From Collimonas sp. OK607 (lineage in GTDB: Bacteria; Pseudomonadota; Gammaproteobacteria; Burkholderiales; Burkholderiaceae_D): a stretch of DNA of 64,000 nucleotides. The stretch spans positions 62,001-126,000 of the forward strand of contig NZ_FOKF01000004.1 in the NCBI RefSeq assembly GCF_900111995.1, in the 5' to 3' direction. The notes under the pieces were generated by a model that saw only the letters and a list, made by a program, of their open reading frames with translations, had not been told where the DNA came from and did not search any database. The position numbers and the translations under genes were made by a program. This document shows, in pieces, positions 35,927 through 44,186 of this stretch (position 1 is the stretch's first letter; each line of letters opens with the position of its first letter).

Positions 35927-37192
35927 ATGGATCTGATCGTTGCATGGATAAGCCTGCTTTTTGGCCTGTTGGGGATGTGCTTTGCTTGCTGTTCCATCTT
36001 CGCGCGGCGCGGTAGCCTGGATCGGCGGTCTGCGTGGTATACCGGCTTTTCTGCGATGGGAAGCGAGTTGGCGCCATGGCTTTTTCTCGGTGCACTGGCA
36101 TTGGCATCTGGCGCGGCGCTACTTGGCGCGAACCGCCATATGATTGGGCGGTTTGGTTTGGGCTTGCATTTGCTTGCTTCAATGGGACTGCTGCTGGCGC
36201 TGTGGCGCGCCCGCGGAACCGGTGAGCTACTTGAAAAAGTATTAATGCAAGGTTTGGGATCAGACTACGCATCGCACATCGCGGCCGAACGCAAAGCGCT
36301 GTTGCGGGCAATACCTGCCACCTCGGGCTGGCTGCGGCCATTTCACTACGCCTTGCCTGAGGTGCAGTGGTTACGCAACCTGGCCTACGTCAAAGATGGT
36401 CACGCATTGCAGAAATTAGACGTACTTAAACCAGTTGCCATGCCGGCCAAACCGATGCCGATACTCATCAATTTTCACGGCGGGGCCTGGATATTCGGTG
36501 ATAAAGGCACGCAAGGCATGCCGCTGCTAATGCACCTTGCACAAAATGGCTGGCTGGTGATCGATGCGAATTATCGTCTCAGTCCTGATGTGCGGATGCC
36601 CGAACATTTGATTGATACCAAGCGCGTTATCGCCTGGGCCCGCGAGCATGCTGCGGAATACGGTGGAGAACCTGGATTCATCGCCATCACAGGAGGATCG
36701 GCTGGCGGCCATCTCTGCGCCTTGGCGGCACTCACACCGAACAATCCAGACTGGCAGCCTGGCTTTGAGTCGGCGGATACGCAGGTGCAAGTCGCTGTGC
36801 CGTTTTATGGCAAGTACGACCTGATGGGACAGACTGCAACCGATTTGACTTTCGCCCGCTTTCTTGCGGACAAAGTCATGCAAGCCACAAGAGAATCCGC
36901 GCCTGATCAGTGGCAAACGATGGACCCGGCCAGTCAGATAAACGCCGATGCTCCGCCATTCATGGTGCTGCATGGGTCACACGATAGTTTGATTCCGGTT
37001 GAGGAAGTGCGCTGGTTTGTCCAAAAGCTGCGCAAAGTGAGTGCACAAGAGGTTCTATATGCGGAGGTGCCGGGCGCGCAGCATGCGTGGGATGTACCCC
37101 GATCCTTGCGCTGCAACCTGACAGTCGGACCGGTGCAGCGATTCCTTGAATATCGGTATGCGCAATGGTTGCGCACCGCTACTTGCAAATGA
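35927..37192 (+). CDS. Alpha/beta hydrolase (HSL/carboxylesterase-type) with N-terminal membrane helices
   Basis: A 421-residue protein. Residues 1-93 contain three hydrophobic helices. The catalytic domain follows, with oxyanion motif His184-Gly-Gly186 (FHGGAW), nucleophile Ser258 in ITGGSAGGH, Asp in HGSHDSL and His in GAQHAW near the C-terminus. It hydrolyses esters, probably at the membrane. The start at 35927 is preferred because AAAGG lies 9 bases upstream; the open frame reaches back to 35816 inside the GMC gene. Only 8 bases separate its stop from the amidohydrolase start. An ester formed by a Baeyer-Villiger enzyme could be its substrate, which is inference. Confidence 0.85.
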   Translation: MDLIVAWISLLFGLLGMCFACCSIFARRGSLDRRSAWYTGFSAMGSELAPWLFLGALALASGAALLGANRHMIGRFGLGLHLLASMGLLLALWRARGTGELLEKVLMQGLGSDYASHIAAERKALLRAIPATSGWLRPFHYALPEVQWLRNLAYVKDGHALQKLDVLKPVAMPAKPMPILINFHGGAWIFGDKGTQGMPLLMHLAQNGWLVIDANYRLSPDVRMPEHLIDTKRVIAWAREHAAEYGGEPGFIAITGGSAGGHLCALAALTPNNPDWQPGFESADTQVQVAVPFYGKYDLMGQTATDLTFARFLADKVMQATRESAPDQWQTMDPASQINADAPPFMVLHGSHDSLIPVEEVRWFVQKLRKVSAQEVLYAEVPGAQHAWDVPRSLRCNLTVGPVQRFLEYRYAQWLRTATCK

Positions 37193-37200
37193 GGACGATG

Positions 37201-38913
37201 ATGTCTCCAAAATATGATCTGGTTATTCGCGGTGGAACAGTGGTTGATGGTACTGGACAAGCCATGCGCGAGGCCGACGTGGCGATTGAAGGGACGCGCA
37301 TTGTCGCGGTAGAAAAAAATCTGGGCCGCGGTAAGGAAGAAATCGATGCGCGCGGCCTGCTCGTCACGCCCGGATTTGTTGATGTTCATACCCATTTCGA
37401 TGGCCAGGCTACATGGGATGAGCGCATGTGGCCGACTTCCCAGCAAGGGGTTACGACGGCGGTGATAGGCAATTGCGGCGTCGGTTTCGCGCCCTGCCGT
37501 CCATCCGATCGCGATACGCTCATCAGCTTGATGGAAGGAGTGGAAGATATTCCGGGCGCCGCGCTGCACGAAGGCCTGCGTTGGGATTGGGAGAGTTTTC
37601 CTCAATATCTTGATGCGCTGGAACGACGTCGGCGCGACATCGATATTGCCGCATTGCTGCCGCACGGGCCGCTACGGGTGTATGTCATGGGCCAGCGCGC
37701 CGTGCGGCGCGAGGCTGCCAATGCGAGCGATCTGGCGCAAATGCAGATTCTCGTGCGCAATGGCCTGAGAGCAGGAGCGGTCGGCTTGTCGACATCGCGC
37801 ACCCTGGCGCATCGCGACACAAGCGGTGAATATACCCCGATGTTCGAGGCTGCCGCAGCAGAGTTGACCGGACTCGGCCACACCTTGAAAGGGGCGACAG
37901 GGGCCGTGTTTCAGATGATTTCCGATTTTGACGATGCGCGTGCCGAGTTTGACATTCTTCGCAAAGTTTGCCGGGATTCGGGGCAGGCGGGGACGGTGAC
38001 GGTCCTTCAGCACGATCACAAGCCACGTTTCCATGAGGAATTGCTGGAGATGATTGCCGAGGCCAATGCCGCCGGTGAGCGCATTACCGGCCAGGTGATT
38101 TGCCGGCCGGTCGGCGTGCTGCTGGGTTTTGATACCTCCATGAATCCATTTTCCAGCCGTTCGGCGTATGCGGCCGTGGCCGCGCTGCCGCTGGCGCAGC
38201 GTATCGCCGAACTGGCGCGACCCGAGGTGCGTGCCGCGATTCTGGGGCAAGCCGACTATAGGCCGAACCTGTTCATGCAGTACTACGGCAATGCGTTCAA
38301 TCGCATGTTCCCGGTGGCGGATCAACCGAATTATTTGCCGGATGCGTCGTCATCTGTCGCCGCAATGGCAATGACAGCGGGATGCGATCCACTCACATGG
38401 CTATATGACTTCTTCCTGGAGAATCGTGGTTCGTCCCTCGTCTATCTGCCGCTGGCCAACTATAGCGATGGCAACGCCGAAGCGATTGAATCCATGTTGA
38501 AAAACAGCTGGACAGTACCCGCTCTGGGTGATGGCGGCGCGCATGTCAGCACCATTTGCGATGGCAGCGCCACCACCTTTTTACTGACGGAATGGGTGCG
38601 TCGACGCAAAGTATTTACCGTGGAGCAGGGGATACAGATGCTGACTCAGCGACCTGCTGCGCTTTACGCTTTTTCCGATCGCGGGACGGTGGCGCCGGGC
38701 ATGAAGGCGGATCTGAATTTGATCGATTTCGATGCGCTGGCGATCGACCGTCCCTATATGGCGTACGACTTGCCGGCGGGAGGGCGGCGCTTCCTGCAGG
38801 GCGCACAGGGCTATCGTGCGACGCTGGTGTCCGGGCAACTGACCTATCGCGATGGCGTTCCTACCGAGGCGCTTCCTGGCAAGCTGGTGCGTGGCTGTTA
38901 CGGTCAACTTTGA
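37201..38913 (+). CDS. Amidohydrolase, D-aminoacylase/N-acyl-D-amino-acid deacylase type
   Basis: A 570-residue metal-dependent hydrolase. [14 protein letters not shown] opens the beta-sandwich, and [16 protein letters not shown] carries the metal-binding His-x-His. [13 protein letters not shown] supplies a later metal Asp and His, and the C-terminal [12 protein letters not shown] ends the composite domain. The family removes acyl groups from N-acylated D-amino acids and related amides. ATG 37201 is chosen because GAGGA ends 5 bases upstream; ATG 37198 is also possible. Close coupling with the hydrolase upstream (8 bases) suggests they act on one compound. Its presence next to a second amidase at 3 kb suggests that amide-linked substrates are used. 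Confidence 0.85.
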   Translation: MSPKYDLVIRGGTVVDGTGQAMREADVAIEGTRIVAVEKNLGRGKEEIDARGLLVTPGFVDVHTHFDGQATWDERMWPTSQQGVTTAVIGNCGVGFAPCRPSDRDTLISLMEGVEDIPGAALHEGLRWDWESFPQYLDALERRRRDIDIAALLPHGPLRVYVMGQRAVRREAANASDLAQMQILVRNGLRAGAVGLSTSRTLAHRDTSGEYTPMFEAAAAELTGLGHTLKGATGAVFQMISDFDDARAEFDILRKVCRDSGQAGTVTVLQHDHKPRFHEELLEMIAEANAAGERITGQVICRPVGVLLGFDTSMNPFSSRSAYAAVAALPLAQRIAELARPEVRAAILGQADYRPNLFMQYYGNAFNRMFPVADQPNYLPDASSSVAAMAMTAGCDPLTWLYDFFLENRGSSLVYLPLANYSDGNAEAIESMLKNSWTVPALGDGGAHVSTICDGSATTFLLTEWVRRRKVFTVEQGIQMLTQRPAALYAFSDRGTVAPGMKADLNLIDFDALAIDRPYMAYDLPAGGRRFLQGAQGYRATLVSGQLTYRDGVPTEALPGKLVRGCYGQL

Positions 38914-38983
38914 GTACAAAGGACGCCGAGACCCGCAACGCCAGACTGTAGCGCCTGATCGACAACCTGTTTAGGAGAAAAGA

Positions 38984-40237
38984 ATGACGCGCATAGTAAT
39001 GCCGGGCCATATCGACGTCACAAGCCACAAGGCATGGCGCAACGAAGCGCAAGTCCACGACGACTTGAGGTATTTGCGAGTCAACGCACCTGTATCGTGG
39101 GTCGATCGCGAGCCCTATCGCCCATTTTGGGCGGTGACGCGGATAGCGGACATTAAAGAGGTGATGCAGCAGAACGAACTCTTCATCAACGAGCCGCGTT
39201 TGACGATGGTGCCAAAAAATATCGAAGCCCTGACCGAAAAGCAGTATGGCGGTCGGCGCTACGCGGTGCGTATCTTGCTCGATATGGATGGCCCGGAGCA
39301 CAAGACTTACCGGAGTATTACGCAGCGCTGGTTCATGGGGCCGGGCGTGATCCAGTTGCAAAAGCGCATAGATGTGCTGGCAGATCGCTATATCCAGGAA
39401 ATGATCGATGCCGGTGGCGAGATCGATTTTTCGACCAGAATCGCCTCGCAATTGCCGTTGACGGTGATTCTATCGATTCTGGGAATGCCTGACGAGGATG
39501 CTCCGTTCATTCTGAAAATGACACAGGAACTTTTGTCGACGGGCGATCCGGAATTGGCGCGTTCGGACCAGGGCGGTGTGGATGTGATGGCTGATGTTGC
39601 GGCCTACTTTGGCAGAATTCTGGCGGAGCGTCGTGCAGCACCCCGTGAGGATCTCACCAGTGTGATTGCCAACGCCATGGTGCATGACGAGGCGATCGGT
39701 GCGCTTGAGGCGATCTCTTACTACTTGCTGATCTCGACGGCCGGGCACGAAACTACGGCGGCTTCGATTGCTGGTGGCTTACTGGCATTCATTCAAAATC
39801 CGGCGGAGCTGGAGAAAGTGAAACGCAGCCCGGGAGTGCTGCGGACCGGTGCCGACGAGATCGTGCGCTGGGTGTCGCCGATCCGGCATTTCATGCGTAC
39901 GGCAACGCAGGACTGTGTGCTGGGCGGTGTTGAGATCAAGGCGGGCGACTCGCTGGCCATGCTCTTTCCATCCGCCAATCGCGACGACGTGGCGTTCGCC
40001 GACGCCTACCGGTTTGACATCGAGCGCGCAGCCCAGGCGCATGTCGGCTTCGGTTGGGGAGGGCACGCGTGCCTTGGCCGCCAGATCGCACTTGCGGAGA
40101 TCCGCACTTTTTTTGCCAAGCTGTTGCCACGGTTGGAATCCATTGAACTGGCTGGCGAGGCGAGACCGATCGAATCGAATTTCACCGGCGGGTACAAATC
40201 GTTACCGATCCGCTATCGTATCGGAGATGCGGGATAG
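38984..40237 (+). CDS. Cytochrome P450
   Basis: A 417-residue soluble bacterial P450. The I-helix oxygen motif AGHETTAAS lies near residue 250, the ExxR pair is in DEIVRWVSP, and Cys363 in FGWGGHACLG is the heme thiolate. AGGAG lies 8 bases before the ATG. It hydroxylates an unactivated carbon; bacterial enzymes of this sort need a ferredoxin and reductase, and neither is encoded in the window. It sits in the long co-directional run with the CrtC-like gene immediately after. The family number cannot be assigned by eye; terpenoid or steroid hydroxylases are the likely relatives in this setting. Confidence 0.92.
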   Translation: MTRIVMPGHIDVTSHKAWRNEAQVHDDLRYLRVNAPVSWVDREPYRPFWAVTRIADIKEVMQQNELFINEPRLTMVPKNIEALTEKQYGGRRYAVRILLDMDGPEHKTYRSITQRWFMGPGVIQLQKRIDVLADRYIQEMIDAGGEIDFSTRIASQLPLTVILSILGMPDEDAPFILKMTQELLSTGDPELARSDQGGVDVMADVAAYFGRILAERRAAPREDLTSVIANAMVHDEAIGALEAISYYLLISTAGHETTAASIAGGLLAFIQNPAELEKVKRSPGVLRTGADEIVRWVSPIRHFMRTATQDCVLGGVEIKAGDSLAMLFPSANRDDVAFADAYRFDIERAAQAHVGFGWGGHACLGRQIALAEIRTFFAKLLPRLESIELAGEARPIESNFTGGYKSLPIRYRIGDAG

Positions 40238-40307
40238 CCGACACGCGTATGCATTACTCGCACAGCGTGCTTTGGTAAATGTTGTAATTAAAATGGAAAG
40301 GATTCAT

Positions 40308-41480
40308 ATGCAAGGCGGAAGCATCGGACCCCTCGTTGGCGCAGACGAGCATTTCAACCACCAGATTGTCGAAACACACGCATCGGTTTTGCATACCGAT
40401 CCGTCATGGGCGGAAAAAGTATGCGGAATGGTAGGCGCGCGCGACGGTTCCCTGCAAATCGGATTCGGCTTCGGTAAATATGTGAACCGCAATGTGGTTG
40501 ACGCCTACGCCGGCGTATCGCGTGGTTGCGAGCAATGGAATGTACGGGCCAGTCGTGCACTCGACATCGACCTGGAAGGTGTCAGCACCGGGCCGATTCG
40601 CTACGAGATCATTGCGCCGCTGAAAAAGGTCCGCGTAAGGCTGGAGAAAAATGCGGTGCAACCGATTGCATTTGATCTTCTGCTAGAGGGTGTCGTGCCA
40701 TGTTTTACGGAAGCGCGCGAAGACCGCCGCAGCAACAATGGCTTCCGTCGCACCGCCGATCAGATCCGCTATCACCAGATCGGCGTCGCCAGCGGCTGGA
40801 TAGAGGTCAACGGAGAGCGCCGGGAGGTTAATCACCAGGACTGGGTGATGACGCGGGATCATTCGTGGGGAGTGCGTCCCGGAGTCGGTGCGCCGTTATC
40901 GGACATGGCGCCGGAATTGATGGACAGCGAGGGTATGAGGGTGCTCGCAGTATGGAATCCACTTTTGTTCCAGGCGAAGGATGGCAGCAGTTATGCGTTC
41001 CACCAGTATCTGCTGCGCTATGCCGGGCCGGGGTTCAGCCATGAACTGATGCAGGGCCATTTCGAATATCAGGACGGACGCCGGGAGGCGGTGCGATCCA
41101 ACTCGCCGCGACTGGTCTTTGATCCCGGCAACCGGCGCATGCTGCATGGCGAATTTCATCTGACGCTGGAAGATGGCAGCAGCCGGATTCTCACGGCGCG
41201 CGCCATTTCGGATACAGGCTTTCACCTCGGAGGCGGCCTCTATCACGGCTTTGACGGCCAATACGTTGGGCAATGGTGCGGCAGGCAGCATCTGGACGGT
41301 GAATATTTCGCCGATTGCCGCACTCCTGAAAGTACGACACGCCTGAATCAGTTCCGCGATTGCATGATCGTAGTGCAGGATAGTGCGACGGAGGCCACCG
41401 GTTGGGGCAATTGCCAAACCTGGGTGCATGGCGAGTGGCCGGAGCTGGCCGTGGTAAATACGCGTAATGGTAAAACGTGA
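40308..41480 (+). CDS. CrtC-like/DUF7064-type protein, unknown function
   Basis: A 390-residue protein from ATG 40308, which has GGAAAGGA directly upstream; the frame is open far upstream to 39849 inside the P450 gene, but that extension is a shadow. The sequence is beta-rich with Trp/Tyr/His (HQDWVMTRDHSWGVRP in the middle, AFHQYLLRYAGPGFSH later), resembling the lipocalin-like fold of hydroxyneurosporene synthases and of proteins often called DUF7064/DUF7065, which cluster with P450s and acyl-CoA enzymes. Water addition to a double bond is one possibility. The match is by eye only. It ends the long run of + genes. Confidence 0.6.
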   Translation: MQGGSIGPLVGADEHFNHQIVETHASVLHTDPSWAEKVCGMVGARDGSLQIGFGFGKYVNRNVVDAYAGVSRGCEQWNVRASRALDIDLEGVSTGPIRYEIIAPLKKVRVRLEKNAVQPIAFDLLLEGVVPCFTEAREDRRSNNGFRRTADQIRYHQIGVASGWIEVNGERREVNHQDWVMTRDHSWGVRPGVGAPLSDMAPELMDSEGMRVLAVWNPLLFQAKDGSSYAFHQYLLRYAGPGFSHELMQGHFEYQDGRREAVRSNSPRLVFDPGNRRMLHGEFHLTLEDGSSRILTARAISDTGFHLGGGLYHGFDGQYVGQWCGRQHLDGEYFADCRTPESTTRLNQFRDCMIVVQDSATEATGWGNCQTWVHGEWPELAVVNTRNGKT

Positions 41481-41522
41481 GTTACCCCTGCTACCTGCTT
41501 TCTATGGTGTTCCACTATTTTC

Positions 41523-42206
41523 CTACTGTTTTTTTACCGGCTTTTTTGCTGGCGACGCTGGCGTCGCCTTTGCGGCAGCAGGCGCGCGAGTCGGTTTTTG
41601 CGGTGCGATGGCAGCGGCCAGGAATCGCGTCGCCTCGTCGCAGCTCGTTGCCAGATCGTAGGTTAGATCCAGGCGCCAGTTACGCTGGACGGAAAGGTAG
41701 GCGGCAGAAATCATCTGGGCAAGAAAGTCTGATGAATAGTCCGTGCGGACATCGCCTTGGGCGACGCCCGCCTCAATCAGCCGGGCCAGCGCCGCGTGAA
41801 GCGCATCCAGCCGGCCTTTGCTGATCTCAGGTGTGCCCCAGTCCTGTTCCAGCTCTCCAATCACGTTCCGGAGATAGTTCGGCTGCCGTATGGTTCCAAG
41901 CACGAAAGCGTGGAATATATTCCGGAGTCGTTCGATTGTCGGTGTGTCCTGGCTCAGTTGCTGATCGATCACGAGGTTGAAGCGCGCCATCTGGTCTGCC
42001 CAGAGGGCCTGAAGAACCGCACTTTTGTTTTGAAAATAATTAAAGAACGTGGCGCGTGCGACGTCGGCAGTTTCCGCGATGTCCTCTATCGTGGTGCCGG
42101 CAACGCCTTTTTCTGCAAAGAGTGTACGCGCGGCATCGAGCAACCGCGTAGTGGTATTGATCTTGTTACGCTCTCGGCGGGAAATTACCGGAGGATCTTC
42201 ATGCAT
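41523..42206 (-). CDS. TetR/AcrR-family transcriptional regulator (copy 2)
   Basis: A 227-residue regulator. The start is set at 42206 by alignment with the paralogue at 15.2 kb: residues 9-70 line up without gaps. The recognition helix Ala-Arg-Ala-Thr-Phe-Phe-Asn-Tyr-Phe differs by one residue from copy 1, so both should bind the same DNA. The C-terminal tail (about 200-227) is rich in Pro, Ala and Lys and is absent from copy 1. Just upstream lies a relic of an arylsulfatase tail, so the pair repeats the arylsulfatase-TetR order seen at 12.9-15.8 kb. The ligand is unknown. Confidence 0.85.
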   Translation of the reverse strand: MHEDPPVISRRERNKINTTTRLLDAARTLFAEKGVAGTTIEDIAETADVARATFFNYFQNKSAVLQALWADQMARFNLVIDQQLSQDTPTIERLRNIFHAFVLGTIRQPNYLRNVIGELEQDWGTPEISKGRLDALHAALARLIEAGVAQGDVRTDYSSDFLAQMISAAYLSVQRNWRLDLTYDLATSCDEATRFLAAAIAPQKPTRAPAAAKATPASPAKKPVKKQ

Positions 42207-42239
42207 GTAGCACCATTGACATAACGTATTACCTTGAAA

Positions 42240-42425
42240 TTTTGAAACATTCCAGTAAAGGCGAACGGTACACGATAATCGCCGCCAAGGGGTGTTTCGG
42301 TGTCCTTGCCGATGTCTATGCCGTCCATATACGACATTATCCGGGGAGCCGGTTGTAATGGTAAACCAGTTTTCCGTCGATCTGGTAGAGGCCTTGCCTG
42401 CCACGGCACATCATCGGAGGAAAAG
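42240..42425 (-). pseudogene. Relic of an arylsulfatase C-terminus upstream of TetR copy 2
   Basis: On the minus strand one frame reads GRQGLYQIDGKLVYHYNRL (ending with a stop near 42337) and another continues with MSYMDGIDIGKD and then TPLGGDYRVPFAFTG (about 42346-42251). The intact arylsulfatase has LYLLDGVLVYHYNLLG and then MSYVEGLNVG and TPVSEDYRVPFAFTG in the same order. About 35 residues between the two parts are missing and the frame shifts at the junction. The rest of the gap to 42552 holds no other gene. Confidence 0.82.
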
Positions 42426-42552
42426 GACGCTATTTGCGCTGTTTTGTGCCATTTTCTGCGAAACCTCGCTATGGCCTGCAAATAGTCCGCTTGGACGATT
42501 GAGATCTTGCCAGGGCTGCGTACAGTCTGGCATATAACAAGGAGGAATCCGC

Positions 42553-43053
42553 ATGGAACAAACTGTAAGCCCGGGACTAGGTAAAGCGCTGTTGATTAAC
42601 GTGGGATTGCTCGCGGTGGTGTGTCTGTTTCTGTTATTCCTGGCGCTATTCGGTATCAGCGACAGCTGGATCTGTTTTCTGTTTCTCTGGTACTACGCAT
42701 CCGTCAAACAAGCCCGTCCGGAAAGCTGGCTACCCACTGTGTGCGGAACGCTGTTCGGCTTTGCGCTGAGCGGGCTGCTGATCTGGTTGCCGGCGATGCT
42801 GGGCAACATGGTCGGTTTTTCCGTATTTCTGGCATTGATCTTCGTGGTTGTGCTGTTGCAGGTGATGGGACGCTTCGGCACGTTCATCAATGAAGTGGCC
42901 TTCCTGTTCCTGACCATCGGCTGTATTCCGGCGGTGCAGTCGGAGCAACGCTTCGGTGCGCACCTGTTGGCGTTGATCGTTGGCATAGTATTCTGGTCGG
43001 CGCTGATCGAGTTGTTTCGCCGTTTGACGCCACGCGGCAGTCCGCAGCAATAG
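42553..43053 (+). CDS. Small multi-pass membrane protein, unknown function
   Basis: A 166-residue protein with a strong AAGGAGG ribosome site about 7 bases before ATG 42553. About five hydrophobic helices span most of the sequence (17-45, 60-80, 85-105, 110-130, 138-155), with short polar ends and a Pro/Gln C-terminus. I do not recognise the family. It lies alone between the TetR copy 2 region and the phosphotransferase gene. It could be a small exporter or a membrane stress protein. Its membrane location is well supported, its role is not. Confidence 0.65.
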   Translation: MEQTVSPGLGKALLINVGLLAVVCLFLLFLALFGISDSWICFLFLWYYASVKQARPESWLPTVCGTLFGFALSGLLIWLPAMLGNMVGFSVFLALIFVVVLLQVMGRFGTFINEVAFLFLTIGCIPAVQSEQRFGAHLLALIVGIVFWSALIELFRRLTPRGSPQQ

Positions 43054-43104
43054 CGACCATGAAAAGTGAGACGGGTGCCGGCATCGGATGGTCGCCGGCA
43101 TGTG

Positions 43105-44169
43105 TCAACATGCAGCGTTACAGGTGATGTCTTGTTCGTTCATTAATAATGCAAGTATCGCTGCGCCGCCGTTGTTGATATCCATTTCTGCATCTGCCGT
43201 AACCCGGCCGCGTTCGGTAAACAGTTTGCCCACCCGTGCCATGATAATCGCCAGGCGTAAGGCCGCCATCAGCTCAAAATAGGGTAAATCGGTAACAGGC
43301 ATGCCGCTGACGGCTTGCCAGCGGGCGATGCTGGCCTCGCGTGACGGCAGATTCGCCAGGCGTGCTACGTTGTAGCCATCGCACAACGAGCGGTCGAGCA
43401 CGATCCACCATGCCAGATCTTCCAGTGGATGACCGATGTGGGCGCATTCCCAGTCGAGTACTGCAACGATGTCGCCTGCAGCATACAAGCAGTTTCCGAG
43501 TTTCGCATCACCCCACACCAGCACTTCAGCGTACACCGGGGGGCGATGGGTTTGCAGATATTCAAGCGCCCTGTGCAGCAGTGGATAGGGGCGGGCCAGC
43601 GACTCGGTCCATGCAAGAAAATCGGCCAGCTCTGCAAGGTTTGCGTCCAATGCCGTGCCTACCGGCGGCGCAAGGAAATCCAGTTCAGACGCACGCCAGT
43701 CAAGTTTTGCGATGGTTGCCGTCATCTCCACTCCGCGCAACCAGTGTGCCGCTTGCTCCTCTCCATGCAGGTCGTGCAGCCAGCCGCTCATATGGTAAAG
43801 CGGGTCCTCGTCAGGGACCCGGCCGTCAATGCGGAGCATCAGAAAAAAAGGCCTGCCGATCACTGAGATGTCGTCCTCGTAACCGAATAATGCCGGCACC
43901 GGCACGTCCGAATTCGCTAATGCGTCCATCACGCGGTATTGCAACGACAGGTCGTAGTGCTGGAAAATGGCGCTGTTTTCCGGCGCGATGCGCAGCACCA
44001 GCGGAACGGTTTCCGCGCGCCCCTGCTTGATCCACTGCAGATCGAGCAGCCAGGTTTCGTTGGAATAACCTTGTGACGGTGGCTTTACGTTGATGAGTTT
44101 CGGGTCACTCCCTGGATAGCGGTGCTCGATCCAGGCTGCGAGACGAGAGGAAATATTTTGTGCGTCCAC
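43105..44169 (-). CDS. APH-like phosphotransferase
   Basis: A 354-residue aminoglycoside-phosphotransferase/protein-kinase-fold protein. The catalytic loop reads LVWGDAKLGN, with Trp where most members have His, and VLDWE follows as the metal-binding segment. SQGYSNETWLL is the glycine-rich loop near the N-terminus. Relatives include phosphotransferases found beside acyl-CoA dehydrogenases and fused to them in ACAD10/11 of animals, which phosphorylate 4-hydroxyacyl-CoAs. It is on the same strand as the GMC oxidoreductase, 17 bases downstream, so an operon is likely. A role in dephosphorylative or beta-hydroxy elimination steps is inference from this family. Confidence 0.8.
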   Translation of the reverse strand: MDAQNISSRLAAWIEHRYPGSDPKLINVKPPSQGYSNETWLLDLQWIKQGRAETVPLVLRIAPENSAIFQHYDLSLQYRVMDALANSDVPVPALFGYEDDISVIGRPFFLMLRIDGRVPDEDPLYHMSGWLHDLHGEEQAAHWLRGVEMTATIAKLDWRASELDFLAPPVGTALDANLAELADFLAWTESLARPYPLLHRALEYLQTHRPPVYAEVLVWGDAKLGNCLYAAGDIVAVLDWECAHIGHPLEDLAWWIVLDRSLCDGYNVARLANLPSREASIARWQAVSGMPVTDLPYFELMAALRLAIIMARVGKLFTERGRVTADAEMDINNGGAAILALLMNEQDITCNAAC

Positions 44170-44186
44170 GATAGCTTTTTCCTCTA

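Noticed and set aside
39849-40307. N-terminal extension of the CrtC-like gene into the P450
   Set aside because: It overlaps the P450 in another frame and ATG 40308 has a clear ribosome site.
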